Shown piece after piece: positions 17,815 through 27,771 of a stretch of DNA of 64,000 bases. The notes below the pieces were generated by a model. The model was not told where the DNA came from. It was given only the letters and a program-made list of their open reading frames with translations, and did not search any database. The translations under genes were made by a program, and so were the position numbers. The stretch is from Mesobacillus harenae (GTDB lineage: Bacteria > Bacillota > Bacilli > Bacillales > Cytobacillaceae), in NCBI RefSeq assembly GCF_013343715.1, contig NZ_JABUNR010000025.1:1-64000 (forward strand). Direction: 5' to 3'. Within the stretch, counting starts at the first letter, position 1; each line of letters begins with the position of its first letter.

Positions 17815-19851
17815 ATGTCAGCAAGAGATTTATCGGTATTGTTAAGCGTTATTTTAATAGTCGCGATGTTAATTATTCCTTTTCCTTCTTGGCTATTAAG
17901 CATTCTAATTCTTATCAATATCACATTGGCACTTTTGGTGCTTTTAACATCTATGAATATGCAGGAACCACTGCAGTTTTCAATCTTTCCTGCTTTGCTG
18001 CTGCTGTTAACTTTATTTCGCTTGGGTCTTAATGTTTCTACAACTCGCTCGATTCTTACGAATGGTGAGGCTGGAGGAGTTGTCGAAACCTTTGGAACGT
18101 TTGTTGTTGGCGGAAAAGTAGTAGTTGGGTTAGTAGTATTCCTGATTCTAATCATCATCCAGTTTATCGTGATCACGAAAGGAGCAGAGCGCGTTTCCGA
18201 AGTGGCGGCCAGATTTACCCTTGATGCGATGCCAGGTAAACAAATGAGCATCGACGCAGATTTAAACGCCGGTATGATATCCGAGCATGAGGCACGGGAA
18301 CGGCGCGAAAAAATTGGGCGTGAGGCCGACTTTTACGGATCGATGGATGGAGCTAGTAAATTCGTTAAAGGGGATGCAATTGCCGGTATCATTATTGTCA
18401 TTATCAATTTAATCTTTGGGATCATAATTGGGATGACCGATCAGGGTCTTAGTATCGGAGAAGCTTCGATGCGATATTCATTACTGACAGTAGGTGATGG
18501 GATTGTCAGTCAAATTCCAGCCTTGTTAATCTCAACAGCGACCGGCATTGTTGTAACACGTGCTGCTTCTGAAGGAAATCTAGGTTCAGATATTACCTCA
18601 CAGTTATTTGCTTATCCGCAAATGCTATATGTGGCTGGCGGGACGATTTTCTTACTCGGTCTATTAACACCTATACATGATTTGCTGACGATTCCGATTG
18701 CTGCCTTGCTTGTATTTGGAGGATATTCCTTCTCCAAAGTGCCGCTGCCAAATAAGAATGAACTCCAGGAAATAGAAGAAGATATGGAATCCAATGAGAT
18801 GAAAAGCCCAGAGAGTGTCGTGAATCTTCTTACAGTGGATCCGATTGAATTTGAATTTGGCTATGGATTGATACCGCTAGCTGATACGAATCAGGGCGGA
18901 GACCTGCTTGACCGGATTGTCATGATCCGGAAACAGCTGGCCATAGAGCTTGGGCTAGTCATTCCAGTTGTGAGGATTCGTGATAATATCCAGCTAAAAC
19001 CAAATGAGTATCGCCTTAAAATTAAAGGAAACGAAATGGCACGCGGAGAATTGCTGCTCGATCATTATCTGGCCATGAGCCCAGGTATGGAAGATGAATC
19101 AGTGCAGGGAATTGATACAGTTGAGCCTTCATTCGGACTTCCAGCTAAATGGATTACGGAGGAAATGAAGGAGAAGGCTGAGATATTCGGCTATACCGTA
19201 GTAGACCCACCATCGGTTGTTTCAACCCATATTACCGAAGTTATAAAAGCAAACGCCCATGAGTTGTTAGGCAGACAGGAAACAAAACAGCTGATTGACC
19301 ACTTGAAAGAAAGCTATCCGATTCTAGCAGATGAGGTAACACCCAATCCGCTTTCAATTGGTGAGATTCAAAAAATTCTTTCCAAGCTTTTGAAAGAAAA
19401 CATTTCAATCAGAAATCTGCCGATTATATTTGAAACTATTGCTGATTATGGCAAGGTTACTTCAGATACCGATATATTGGCAGAGTATGTCCGGCAAGCG
19501 CTTGCCAGGCAAATAACCGGGCAATATGCTCAACAGGGAGACACATTAAGAGTGGTCACGTTATCCGGCAGAGTCGAGAAGATAATCGCAGATGGAATTC
19601 AGCAAACGGAACATGGAAACTATCTGTCATTGGATCCTTCCGTCTCGCAGGGGATTTTAGAGGCGGTTGCATCGCAAGCGGAACAGCTGTCCTTAATGGA
19701 GCAGACGCCAATCGTGTTATGTTCACCGGCGGTCAGGATGTATGTACGCCAGCTAACGGAAAGGTATTTTCCGCACATACCAATTTTATCTTATAACGAA
19801 CTCGAGGCAAATGTAGAAGTCCAAAGTGTTGGGGTGGTGAATGTTGAATGA
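17815..19851 (+). CDS. flhA: Flagellar export protein FlhA
   Basis: Largest export-gate component, probably the proton-driven engine; nine copies form a cytoplasmic ring. 678 residues: about eight membrane helices in the first half with FHIPEP-family signature RLGLNVSTTRSIL, then the cytoplasmic domain (FGYGLIPLAD, LPAKWITEEMKEKAE). AAGGAG precedes the ATG. Overlaps flhF (ATGA). Confidence 0.97.
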   Translation: MSARDLSVLLSVILIVAMLIIPFPSWLLSILILINITLALLVLLTSMNMQEPLQFSIFPALLLLLTLFRLGLNVSTTRSILTNGEAGGVVETFGTFVVGGKVVVGLVVFLILIIIQFIVITKGAERVSEVAARFTLDAMPGKQMSIDADLNAGMISEHEARERREKIGREADFYGSMDGASKFVKGDAIAGIIIVIINLIFGIIIGMTDQGLSIGEASMRYSLLTVGDGIVSQIPALLISTATGIVVTRAASEGNLGSDITSQLFAYPQMLYVAGGTIFLLGLLTPIHDLLTIPIAALLVFGGYSFSKVPLPNKNELQEIEEDMESNEMKSPESVVNLLTVDPIEFEFGYGLIPLADTNQGGDLLDRIVMIRKQLAIELGLVIPVVRIRDNIQLKPNEYRLKIKGNEMARGELLLDHYLAMSPGMEDESVQGIDTVEPSFGLPAKWITEEMKEKAEIFGYTVVDPPSVVSTHITEVIKANAHELLGRQETKQLIDHLKESYPILADEVTPNPLSIGEIQKILSKLLKENISIRNLPIIFETIADYGKVTSDTDILAEYVRQALARQITGQYAQQGDTLRVVTLSGRVEKIIADGIQQTEHGNYLSLDPSVSQGILEAVASQAEQLSLMEQTPIVLCSPAVRMYVRQLTERYFPHIPILSYNELEANVEVQSVGVVNVE

Positions 19852-21023
19852 AAATAAGAAAATATGTCGCGTTAACCATGCCTGAGGCGATGAAACGGAT
19901 TCGGTCAGAGCTAGGAAGCGATGCGGTAATCCTGAACTCTCGTGTGATAAAAACCGGCGGCTTTTTAGGCTTTTTTAAAAAGAGCAGCATAGAAGTTATT
20001 GCGGCCATAGACCCCAAACCTTTAAAGGAAACTGCATTGCCCAAAGTAAATAAACACGTGCCTGCCCAAGCGCCGGACGAAGGCAGCCATGCAGGCGCAA
20101 TAAAGGAACCAAAAGCTAGTGAGCAGGCGCCTGGTGAAGCTAACAATAAAGCATTGCTGAAGGAAATTTCCGAGCTTAAGGAAGCACTCAAGGCAGCGTC
20201 CAACCTAAAGTCTGCTGCGGTTTGTTATCCTCGAGCTTTTCAAGTGGCAGTGAGCGTGCTTGATAGCCAAGAAATTGAACCAAATATAAAGACAGAGATC
20301 ATGGGAGCCTTGCTGGAAAAATGGTATCTCGGAGACCAGACGGAAAATGCAGCTGATATTAACAAATGGGTGATGGAGGCAATTTTAAATCGAATTTCAC
20401 CTCTACCATATGGAGGATTAACGTTTGAAAAAAAATTCGTCAATGTGGTAGGTCCTACTGGAGTAGGCAAAACGACCACTCTTGCAAAGATGGCTGCCGA
20501 ATGCGTTTTAAAGCATAATAAGAAAACAGCTTTTATTACGACAGATACTTACAGAATTGCAGCAATTGACCAGCTGAAAACATATGCAAGAATCCTCAAT
20601 ATTCCCCTTGAAGTCTGTTATAACTTAGATGATTTCAAGGAAGCTGCAGACAAGTTCAAAGAATACGATATGGTTCTTGTAGACACCGCAGGGCGAAATT
20701 TTCGAAATCAGCAATATGTTGAGGAACTGGCAAAGGTTGTTGATTTTAATGAGGAAGCTGAAACATTTCTTGTTCTTGCTCTAACCTCAAAGCAAAGGGA
20801 CATGGAGGAAATTTATAAACAGTTCTCTCATATATCGATTGACCGGTTTATCTTTACAAAATCAGATGAAACAAGCATATATGGGTCCATGCTAAATATG
20901 GCGGACAAATATCAGACTGGAATTGCTTATATCACTAATGGCCAAAATGTTCCTGACGATTTGGTTAAAGCAACCCCAGAATCTATTGCAAATACGTTAT
21001 TCGGGGCCAATTCAAATGCATGA
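19848..21023 (+). CDS. flhF: Flagellar SRP-type GTPase FlhF
   Basis: SRP/FtsY-class GTPase that marks where basal bodies are placed. 391 residues: a basic N-terminal B region (KIRKYVALTMPEAMKRI), a linker of low conservation, then the NG domain with G1 GPTGVGKTT at 202-210, TDTYRIAAIDQLKTYA, and G3-type VDTAGRNFRN. The start lies in the flhA stop (ATGA). Works with FlhG encoded next. Confidence 0.95.
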   Translation: MKIRKYVALTMPEAMKRIRSELGSDAVILNSRVIKTGGFLGFFKKSSIEVIAAIDPKPLKETALPKVNKHVPAQAPDEGSHAGAIKEPKASEQAPGEANNKALLKEISELKEALKAASNLKSAAVCYPRAFQVAVSVLDSQEIEPNIKTEIMGALLEKWYLGDQTENAADINKWVMEAILNRISPLPYGGLTFEKKFVNVVGPTGVGKTTTLAKMAAECVLKHNKKTAFITTDTYRIAAIDQLKTYARILNIPLEVCYNLDDFKEAADKFKEYDMVLVDTAGRNFRNQQYVEELAKVVDFNEEAETFLVLALTSKQRDMEEIYKQFSHISIDRFIFTKSDETSIYGSMLNMADKYQTGIAYITNGQNVPDDLVKATPESIANTLFGANSNA

Positions 21024-21879
21024 TCAAGCGGAAGTTTTACGAAAAAAAGCCTTGGATACCGCAAGACAGCCGAAAACAATAGCTGTGATCAGCGGAAAGG
21101 GCGGAGTAGGAAAGTCCAATTTCTCACTTAACTTCTCTATTTCTTTAGGCCAGCAGGGCAGCCGAATCTTGCTGATTGATTTTGATATTGGGATGGGAAA
21201 TATTGATATTTTACTTGGGAATTCTTCTCCTCATACAATGGCTGATTATTTGACGTCAGACGTAACACTAGACCAAACAATCGTTAAAGGGACAGAAGGG
21301 GTGGATTACATAGCAGGAGGATCAGGCCTCAACTATTTAATTAACCTTGATTTTTCTAGAGTTGATCAATTTATAGAGGATCTTCAAGGTTTGATTACTC
21401 ACTATGATTACCTTATTTTTGATATGGGAGCAGGAATGGATCGAGACACCCAGTCAGTCCTCCTTTCTGTAAATGAAATAATCGTCATCACCACTCCAGA
21501 ACCACCGGCAATGATGGATGCCTATGCTGTGATGAAATACATTCACCACTTGAATCCAAATATTCCTTTCTACCTGGTTGCTAATCGGGTGAGTTCGGTT
21601 AAAGAGGGTAAGGAAACTCTCGCTAGGCTGAGTGAGGTATTAGAGAGATTTTTAGGCAAAAAGCCTGTTCAGCTCGGCCTGCTTCCTGACGATCACAATG
21701 TTGTTCAGGCAGTAAAACGGCAAATCCCTTTTCTAATTTTAAATAGGAAATCACCTGTTTCAAAGGCAATTGTCAATCTGACAGAACGGTATCTTCGCGA
21801 CCTTACAGAAGACCCATTCAGCAGGCTTGGTATTACATTTACAGCCCGACTAAAACAATTTTTATTTGAAAGGCAGTGA
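21016..21879 (+). CDS. flhG: Flagellar number regulator FlhG (YlxH), MinD-like ATPase
   Basis: ParA/MinD-type ATPase that stimulates FlhF GTPase and controls number and position of flagella. 287 residues with deviant Walker A GKGGVGKS at 27-34, DFDIGMGNIDILLG, and an amphipathic C terminus (ARLKQFLFERQ) that may bind membrane. An upstream in-frame ATG at 20923 lies inside flhF and adds 31 unrelated residues. ATG 21016 overlaps the flhF end by 8 bases and is preferred. Confidence 0.93.
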   Translation: MHDQAEVLRKKALDTARQPKTIAVISGKGGVGKSNFSLNFSISLGQQGSRILLIDFDIGMGNIDILLGNSSPHTMADYLTSDVTLDQTIVKGTEGVDYIAGGSGLNYLINLDFSRVDQFIEDLQGLITHYDYLIFDMGAGMDRDTQSVLLSVNEIIVITTPEPPAMMDAYAVMKYIHHLNPNIPFYLVANRVSSVKEGKETLARLSEVLERFLGKKPVQLGLLPDDHNVVQAVKRQIPFLILNRKSPVSKAIVNLTERYLRDLTEDPFSRLGITFTARLKQFLFERQ

Positions 21880-21883
21880 CTGT

Positions 21884-22978
21884 ATGGAGAAGATAAAAGT
21901 CCTCATTGCAGATGATTCGGCCTTCATGAGAAAGCTTCTTCAAGAGCTTCTGTCAGCTGACCCAAGGATTGAAGTAGTTGGTACTGCCCGAAATGGTGAA
22001 GATGCATTTCTTAAAATAAAAAAGCTAAACCCAGATGTTGTCACACTTGATGTGGAAATGCCTATTTTAAACGGATTTGAAGCCCTTAAGCTGATAATGG
22101 AGGAGCACCCTGTACCGGTCGTTATGGTTTCTAGCGCAACTGCAAAAGGTGCAGAAGCCACACTGCAGGCTATACAGGCTGGTGCATTTGACTTTGTTGC
22201 TAAACCATCGGGCACGATCTCCTTGGACTTGCACAAAATCAAGGACGATTTAATCGGAAAAGTGATTTTGGCTAAGACGGCAAATTTGAACAAAAAACTT
22301 GTTCAAGCACGACCGATGCTGGCTCTTGAGTCGGAAAATCAGGAAAGCCGGATTGAACAGATCTCAGGACAGAATATCTTATTTAGCGAAAAGAAGGCCA
22401 GACTTACAGGAAAAAGGTTAGTTTGCATCGGTTGTTCAACAGGAGGGCCTCGTGTGCTTCACAAGGTACTGGCTGGTCTTCCTAAGAGCCTTTCGGCACC
22501 CGTGTTAGTCGTTCAGCACATGCCGCCAGGATTCACAAGAACGTTGGCGAACAGATTAAATTCCTTTTGTGAAATAACCGTTAAGGAAGCGGAGCAGGGG
22601 GAAACTTTGCAAAATGGAACAGTTTATATAGCTCCAGGAGGCTTTCATATGGAGGCAGTTCCCTCAGCTGGAGGCGTTTCAATCCATTTAACTAATGCGC
22701 CGGCCCGTAATGGACACAGGCCTTCTGTTGATGTGCTGTATGAGTCTGTCAGTAAACTAAAGGGCTATTCCAAAGTTGCAGTTATTATGACTGGGATGGG
22801 AACAGATGGTGCAAAAGGACTTGTGTTGTTAAATCAATCAGGCAATTTAAGAGTGATTGCAGAGTCAGAAGAAACATCGGTTATTTTTGGGATGCCAAAG
22901 GCGGCAATCGCAACAGGGTTTGTTGACAGTGTAAGCAACAATGAAAATATTGCAAAAGATATCGCGAAATATATTTAA
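21884..22978 (+). CDS. cheB: Chemotaxis protein-glutamate methylesterase CheB
   Basis: Removes methyl groups from, and deamidates, chemoreceptors for adaptation. 364 residues: receiver domain with D10/D11 and phosphoacceptor D56 (TLDVEMPILNG), a linker, then the esterase domain with catalytic triad S185 (CIGCSTGGP), H212 (VVQHMPPGF) and D308 (GMGTDGAKG). TTG 21866 is in frame, but AAAGG at about 21869-21873 serves ATG 21884. Confidence 0.96.
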   Translation: MEKIKVLIADDSAFMRKLLQELLSADPRIEVVGTARNGEDAFLKIKKLNPDVVTLDVEMPILNGFEALKLIMEEHPVPVVMVSSATAKGAEATLQAIQAGAFDFVAKPSGTISLDLHKIKDDLIGKVILAKTANLNKKLVQARPMLALESENQESRIEQISGQNILFSEKKARLTGKRLVCIGCSTGGPRVLHKVLAGLPKSLSAPVLVVQHMPPGFTRTLANRLNSFCEITVKEAEQGETLQNGTVYIAPGGFHMEAVPSAGGVSIHLTNAPARNGHRPSVDVLYESVSKLKGYSKVAVIMTGMGTDGAKGLVLLNQSGNLRVIAESEETSVIFGMPKAAIATGFVDSVSNNENIAKDIAKYI

Positions 22979-22996
22979 TGCTGGGGGGGTGTTTTA

Positions 22997-25036
22997 ATGG
23001 ATATGAAACAATACTTAGAGGTTTTTATCGAAGAAAGCAAAGAACACTTACAAGCCTGCAATGAAAATTTGCTGGCTCTCGAAAAGAATCCAGCTGATTT
23101 GTTATTAGTCAGCGAAATCTTCCGGTCAGCCCACACATTAAAAGGAATGTCAGCAACAATGGGGTATGAAGATATAGCTTCGCTTACACATCAAATGGAG
23201 AATGTGTTAGACGCCATTCGCAGCGGAAATCTTCCGGTTACAGCAGGTCTTCTTGATGTAGTTTTTAGCGCTGTCGACCATTTGGAAGAAATGGTGCAAA
23301 GCATAGAAGCAGGAGGGGACGGAAAACGGGATGTTTCTGAAACCGTCTATCATCTAAAAATGATTGAAAAGGGCGAAGAAATTAAAGCAGATTCAGAAAT
23401 CGCAGCTTCGCTGAGTGTTTTAGCAAAGCCGTCTAAAGGGTTGATGTATGATGACTTTGAAATGACGGTGATCCGGCAGTCAAGAGAGCAAGGTTTTAAC
23501 GCGTATGAAGTAACGGTGGAACTTAGAGAGGACTGCCTACTTAAAGCTGCTCGTGTTTATATGATTTTTGACGTTCTTGAAAAGGCTGGAGAAATTGTTA
23601 AAGCGGAACCGTCTGTTGACCAGCTTGAGGATGAACAGTTTGATAATGAATTTATGGTTACACTCATAACAGTTGAGCAAGCTGCCGAATTGGAGATGAA
23701 GCTTCTTAAGGTAGCAGAAGTGAATAAGGTTAATGTTGCCGAAATCAGCGAGAGAATTTCCGGACTGGAGGATGCTCAGGAAATTGAGGAAGCGCCCATT
23801 TCACAAATTGAATTAGTTGAGGTGAAACCGAGTTCAGAAGTTTCGGAGTCTGCGGCTGAACCAACATCCAGCGGAAAACTGGTAAACTCAACTAAAACAA
23901 TTAGAGTCAATATTGAAAGACTAGATAGTTTAATGAATTTATTTGAGGAACTAGTCATCGATAGAGGCAGGCTTGAGTCGATTTCAAATGACCTAAATAA
24001 TCAGGCACTTAATGAGACCGTGGAGCACATGTCAAGGATTTCAGGGGATCTGCAAAGTATTATTTTAAACATGAGAATGGTTCAAGTTGAAACAGTCTTT
24101 AATCGGTTTCCGCGGATGGTGCGCCAGCTAGCTAGAGACTTAAAAAAACAAATCAGGCTTGAAATTGTCGGCGCAGACACTGAGCTTGACCGTACAGTTA
24201 TCGATGAAATTGGCGATCCGTTAGTCCATTTGCTTCGCAACTCAATCGACCATGGCATTGAGGCGCCTGACATCAGGAAAGCCAACGGTAAATCGGAAGA
24301 AGGCACCATCTATTTAAGGGCTTATCATAGCGGGAACCACGTGTTTATTGAAATCCAGGATGACGGTGCAGGAATCGGAAAAGCTAAGGTCCTTCAAAAA
24401 GCGTTAGCTAGCAGGATTGTCACAGAGAAAACAGCAGCAGAATTAGAAGATAAGCAAATTTATGAATTAATCATGGCTTCAGGCTTTTCTACAGCTGATA
24501 GGATATCTGATATATCTGGGCGCGGAGTCGGCCTTGATGTTGTCAAAACGACAATAGAATCACTCGGCGGTATGATTGAAATTGACTCGGTGGAAGGGGA
24601 AGGCAGCACCTTTTCAATCCAGCTCCCACTGACACTTTCCATTATGGCCGTTATGCTGATTAAGATTCACAATGAAAAATTTGCAATTCCTCTGTCTTCC
24701 ATTATTGTAACGGCAATTGTAAAGAAGGAAGACGTCCTGAAAGCGCATAACGAAATGGTGATTGATTACAGAGGCCGAATTGTTCCTCTGTTATTTTTAG
24801 AGGACCTATTCGGAGTTCCGGGAATTCCAACTGAAAAGGATTCTTATTCCGTCATCATTGTTCGAAAAGGAGAGAAGTTAGCAGGCCTTGTTGTAGACTC
24901 CTTCATCGGGCAACAGGAAGTAGTTCTTAAATCACTAGGCAACTATCTAACGAATGTTTTTGCGATTTCAGGAGCGACGATTCTTGGAGATGGACAGGTT
25001 GCTCTTATCGTTGATTGCAACGCTTTGATTAAATAA
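22997..25036 (+). CDS. cheA: Chemotaxis histidine kinase CheA
   Basis: Receptor-coupled kinase that phosphorylates CheY and CheB. 679 residues: HPt domain with H46 (RSAHTLKGM), P2-type CheY/CheB-binding region about 145-270, dimerisation helices about 305-365, ATPase domain with N box (LLRNSIDHGIEAPDIR), DDGAGIG and GRGVGLDVV, and a CheW-like C-terminal SH3 pair. GGGGGGGTG precedes the ATG. Confidence 0.97.
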   Translation: MDMKQYLEVFIEESKEHLQACNENLLALEKNPADLLLVSEIFRSAHTLKGMSATMGYEDIASLTHQMENVLDAIRSGNLPVTAGLLDVVFSAVDHLEEMVQSIEAGGDGKRDVSETVYHLKMIEKGEEIKADSEIAASLSVLAKPSKGLMYDDFEMTVIRQSREQGFNAYEVTVELREDCLLKAARVYMIFDVLEKAGEIVKAEPSVDQLEDEQFDNEFMVTLITVEQAAELEMKLLKVAEVNKVNVAEISERISGLEDAQEIEEAPISQIELVEVKPSSEVSESAAEPTSSGKLVNSTKTIRVNIERLDSLMNLFEELVIDRGRLESISNDLNNQALNETVEHMSRISGDLQSIILNMRMVQVETVFNRFPRMVRQLARDLKKQIRLEIVGADTELDRTVIDEIGDPLVHLLRNSIDHGIEAPDIRKANGKSEEGTIYLRAYHSGNHVFIEIQDDGAGIGKAKVLQKALASRIVTEKTAAELEDKQIYELIMASGFSTADRISDISGRGVGLDVVKTTIESLGGMIEIDSVEGEGSTFSIQLPLTLSIMAVMLIKIHNEKFAIPLSSIIVTAIVKKEDVLKAHNEMVIDYRGRIVPLLFLEDLFGVPGIPTEKDSYSVIIVRKGEKLAGLVVDSFIGQQEVVLKSLGNYLTNVFAISGATILGDGQVALIVDCNALIK

Positions 25037-25057
25037 CTTTTTAAGGAGGCCAGTCTT

Positions 25058-25495
25058 ATGCCAACATTGGAAACGGATTTAAAAGTAATTGTGTTTCAGC
25101 TTATAGAAAAGGAATATGCGATACCAGTTACACATGTCAGGTCAATCGAAAAGGTCCAAACCATTACGCGTGTTCCAAATACTCCGCCATATATAAAAGG
25201 AGTTATTAATCTGCGAGGCATTGTAACACCAATTATCGATTTGCGAATTTATTTTGGGTTTGAAGAAGCTCCCTATTCAGACCTGGCAAGGCTAATTATC
25301 ATCTCTGCCGGAGATAACGAAGTAGGGCTGATAGTAGATTCTGCGAATGATGTAATTGATATTCCAGCAGATTCTATTGAACCTCCTCCTGAGATAGTCG
25401 GCGGAATTGAAACAAACTATATCAGCGGCGTAGCAAAAATTGACGATCGTTTGCTTATGATTATTGAGCTGCAAAACATCTTAAGTGCTAAATAA
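25058..25495 (+). CDS. cheW: Chemotaxis coupling protein CheW
   Basis: Adaptor that links receptors to CheA. 145 residues of two CheW SH3-like folds with IEKVQTITRVPNTPPYIKGVINLRG and IPIIDLR-type segments. AAGGAGG precedes the ATG. Its stop codon TAA (25493-25495) is the first part of the 8-bp target duplication of the MITE-like element that follows. Confidence 0.97.
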   Translation: MPTLETDLKVIVFQLIEKEYAIPVTHVRSIEKVQTITRVPNTPPYIKGVINLRGIVTPIIDLRIYFGFEEAPYSDLARLIIISAGDNEVGLIVDSANDVIDIPADSIEPPPEIVGGIETNYISGVAKIDDRLLMIIELQNILSAK

Positions 25496-25500
25496 TAAAA

Positions 25501-25776
25501 GGCTTTTTTCGTAAACTTTGTTGCTATTTAATATAGGCTGTAGTGAGTTCCGCTTCCAGGTACTCGCTTTCCGCGGGGCGGGCGCCGAGCTTCCTCGGCG
25601 CATTGGCGCCTGTGGGGTATCACCTGTCCCGCTGCTCGCGCAGGGCACTGAAAGACTCCCCGAAAATACCCACACGTGAGAAATGGGTTTTTCATTTTCG
25701 AGGTGCAGCACCTTCCGCCCAATCAACTTTTGTTTTCACAACTCATGCAAGAACAACAATCTTGTAGAAAAGAGCC
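25501..25776. mobile_element. MITE-like element with terminal inverted repeats and 8-bp target duplication
   Basis: A 276-bp non-coding element lies between cheW and cheC. The ends match as inverted repeats (GGCTTTTTTC... from 25501 against the complement GGCTCTTTTC... from 25776; about 17 of the first 23 positions). It is flanked by identical TAATAAAA at 25493-25500 and 25777-25784. The interior is GC-rich, with a perfect hairpin GCGCCGAG-CTTC-CTCGGCGC at 25582-25601. It encodes no credible protein. I recall similar intergenic elements in Bacillaceae; copy number was not checked. Confidence 0.8.
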
Positions 25777-25811
25777 TAATAAAAAGAACAGTAAAGGCAT
25801 AGGTAAACAAA

Positions 25812-26453
25812 ATGTCATTTATAAATAAAGTTTCCGGAATGCAGCTTGATATTTTAAAAGAAATTGGTAACATCGGTGCTGGCCACGCCGCAACAGCGCT
25901 GTCCGTCATGCTGGACAAGAAAGTAGAAATGAACGTACCAGATGTCCAGGTTGTTACATTTGATGAAATGATGGAGCTTGCTGGCGGTGCTGAAAGTCTT
26001 GCAGCAGGGATTTTTTTACGGATTGAAGGAGATGCGCCGGGAAGCATGTTTTTCATGCTTCCAATCCGCCATGCAGAACGGTTTATTAGGGAAATGATTG
26101 GAGATTCAGGCTACTCGATTGATTCGGCTCCTCCGAATGAGATTGCTCTTTCCGCACTTCAAGAGCTAGGAAATATATTATCAGGAGCCTATCTGTCATC
26201 CCTATCAGACTTTACAAATCTGGCACTCTATCCTTCTGTCCCTGCATTAAGTATTGATATGGCCGGAGCCATCATTAGCTTTGGGCTTATTGAGCTATCA
26301 CAAGCAGGAGACTACGCCATTGTAATCAACACAGTCTTGAACGATTTGGACTCGGAAGATGAAGAAATTGTTCAAGGGAGCTTCTTCCTCCTTCCAGATC
26401 CTGAATCATTTCAAACGATTTTCAAAGCTTTAGGAGTTTCGGAGAATGGCTAA
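25812..26453 (+). CDS. cheC: CheY-P phosphatase CheC
   Basis: Dephosphorylates CheY-P and binds CheD. 213 residues with two copies of the phosphatase helix (ILKEIGNIGAGHAATALS and ALQELGNILSGAYLSSLS), each with Glu and Asn. Start ATG 25812 has only a weak AGGT upstream. It is separated from cheW by the MITE-like element, so translation is not coupled to cheW. Overlaps cheD by 8 bases. Confidence 0.95.
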   Translation: MSFINKVSGMQLDILKEIGNIGAGHAATALSVMLDKKVEMNVPDVQVVTFDEMMELAGGAESLAAGIFLRIEGDAPGSMFFMLPIRHAERFIREMIGDSGYSIDSAPPNEIALSALQELGNILSGAYLSSLSDFTNLALYPSVPALSIDMAGAIISFGLIELSQAGDYAIVINTVLNDLDSEDEEIVQGSFFLLPDPESFQTIFKALGVSENG

Positions 26454-26943
26454 ACAAGCGGAACTGATAAAAGTTGGCATCGCTGATATGAAAATTGTAA
26501 AGGCTCCTGATTTGATTAGAACAACAGGGCTTGGTTCTTGTGTTGGTATTGTTTTGTTCGATCGGGCGCGAGAGCTGGCAGGCATGGCCCATATTATGCT
26601 TCCAGACTCTTCCCTCGCAAAGACTGGTACACTTAACACCGCGAAGTATGCGGATACAGCTGTAAAAGAATTAACGGCTTTGCTTTTGGAAAATGGTGCA
26701 AGAAAATACTCTTTAAAAGCCAAGCTGGCCGGAGGAGCGCAAATGTTTCAGTTTTCCAGCGGCAGCGAATTAATGAGAATTGGCCCAAGAAATGTAGAGG
26801 CAGTCAAAGTACAGCTGTCTGTTTTAAAAATAGATATCGTTGCAGAAGATGTTGGCGGAAACAATGGAAGAACAATTGAGTTTAACCCAAAGACAGCGCT
26901 TCTTCAGATTAGAACGGTTAACAACGGAACTACAGAGCTATAG
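26446..26943 (+). CDS. cheD: Chemoreceptor glutamine deamidase CheD
   Basis: Deamidates receptor glutamines and stimulates CheC. 165 residues with catalytic C32 (TTGLGSCVGIVLFD) and H49 (AGMAHIMLP). Overlaps the cheC 3' end, consistent with the CheC-CheD pair acting as a complex. Confidence 0.96.
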   Translation: MAKQAELIKVGIADMKIVKAPDLIRTTGLGSCVGIVLFDRARELAGMAHIMLPDSSLAKTGTLNTAKYADTAVKELTALLLENGARKYSLKAKLAGGAQMFQFSSGSELMRIGPRNVEAVKVQLSVLKIDIVAEDVGGNNGRTIEFNPKTALLQIRTVNNGTTEL

Positions 26944-26992
26944 TTAAAATATAGGAGTCTTACTCAAATTAGGACTAGTAAGGGGGATATAG

Positions 26993-27757
26993 ATGGCAGC
27001 TGCACTATTAGCAGATGAACAATTGGTTTGGGAGAGCTGGATAGCGACACGCGATCCTCAGGCCGGTAATACTTTAATGAAAAAATACATGCCTCTAGTT
27101 ACCTATCATGTTCAAAGAATATCTGTTTCACTTCCTAAAAGTGTTTCCCGGGATGATTTAAAAAGCCTCGGAATGCTGGGGCTTTATGATGCCCTTAATA
27201 AGTTTGACAGCAGCCGAGACTTGAAATTTGATACGTATGCTTCCTTTCGAATTCGGGGCGCCATTCTAGATGGTTTGCGTAAAGAAGACTGGCTGCCTCG
27301 AAGCACTAGAGAAAAGGCAAAGAAGATTGATGTGGCCATTGAACGTCTTGAGCAGCAGCATTTACGATCAGTAACACCACATGAAATCGCTGCTGAACTT
27401 CGCATCGATGAAGAAGAAGTATTTTCTGCAATGAATGAAAACTTTTTTGCCAATGTACTTTCAATAGATGAACAGCCAAGTGAGCAGGATGACAAGGATG
27501 GGCAATCTTTTACAATCAGGGATGAAAAAGCGGAGCGCCCTGAAGAGACGCTGGCAAAAAACGAAATCATTGAAGAGATGATAACTGTGCTGACTCAATT
27601 AAATGAAAAAGAACAGATGGTTCTTAGTCTTTTTTACAAAGAAGAGCTGACCCTGACCGAAATTGGGCAAGTTATGAATTTATCAACATCAAGGATTTCA
27701 CAAATTCATTCAAAAGCTTTATTTAAAATGCGTACATTAATGGAACAAGTCATATAG
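26993..27757 (+). CDS. sigD: Flagellar/motility sigma factor SigD
   Basis: Alternative sigma factor for late flagellar, chemotaxis and autolysin genes. 254 residues: region 2 (LKSLGMLGLYDALNKFDSSRDLKFDTYASF), region 3 (LRKEDWLPRSTREKAKKI), and region 4 with a helix-turn-helix (LTLTEIGQVMNLSTSRISQIHSKAL). AGGGGGAT precedes the ATG. Near the 3' end of the operon, where in B. subtilis distance from the promoter limits its expression. Confidence 0.97.
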   Translation: MAAALLADEQLVWESWIATRDPQAGNTLMKKYMPLVTYHVQRISVSLPKSVSRDDLKSLGMLGLYDALNKFDSSRDLKFDTYASFRIRGAILDGLRKEDWLPRSTREKAKKIDVAIERLEQQHLRSVTPHEIAAELRIDEEEVFSAMNENFFANVLSIDEQPSEQDDKDGQSFTIRDEKAERPEETLAKNEIIEEMITVLTQLNEKEQMVLSLFYKEELTLTEIGQVMNLSTSRISQIHSKALFKMRTLMEQVI

Positions 27758-27771
27758 GGAGGTTGGGTGCT

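Noticed and set aside
25481..25767. Small open frames in both directions across the MITE-like element
   Set aside because: Their sequence is explained by the GC-rich repeat; composition is not protein-like and no start sites are supported.
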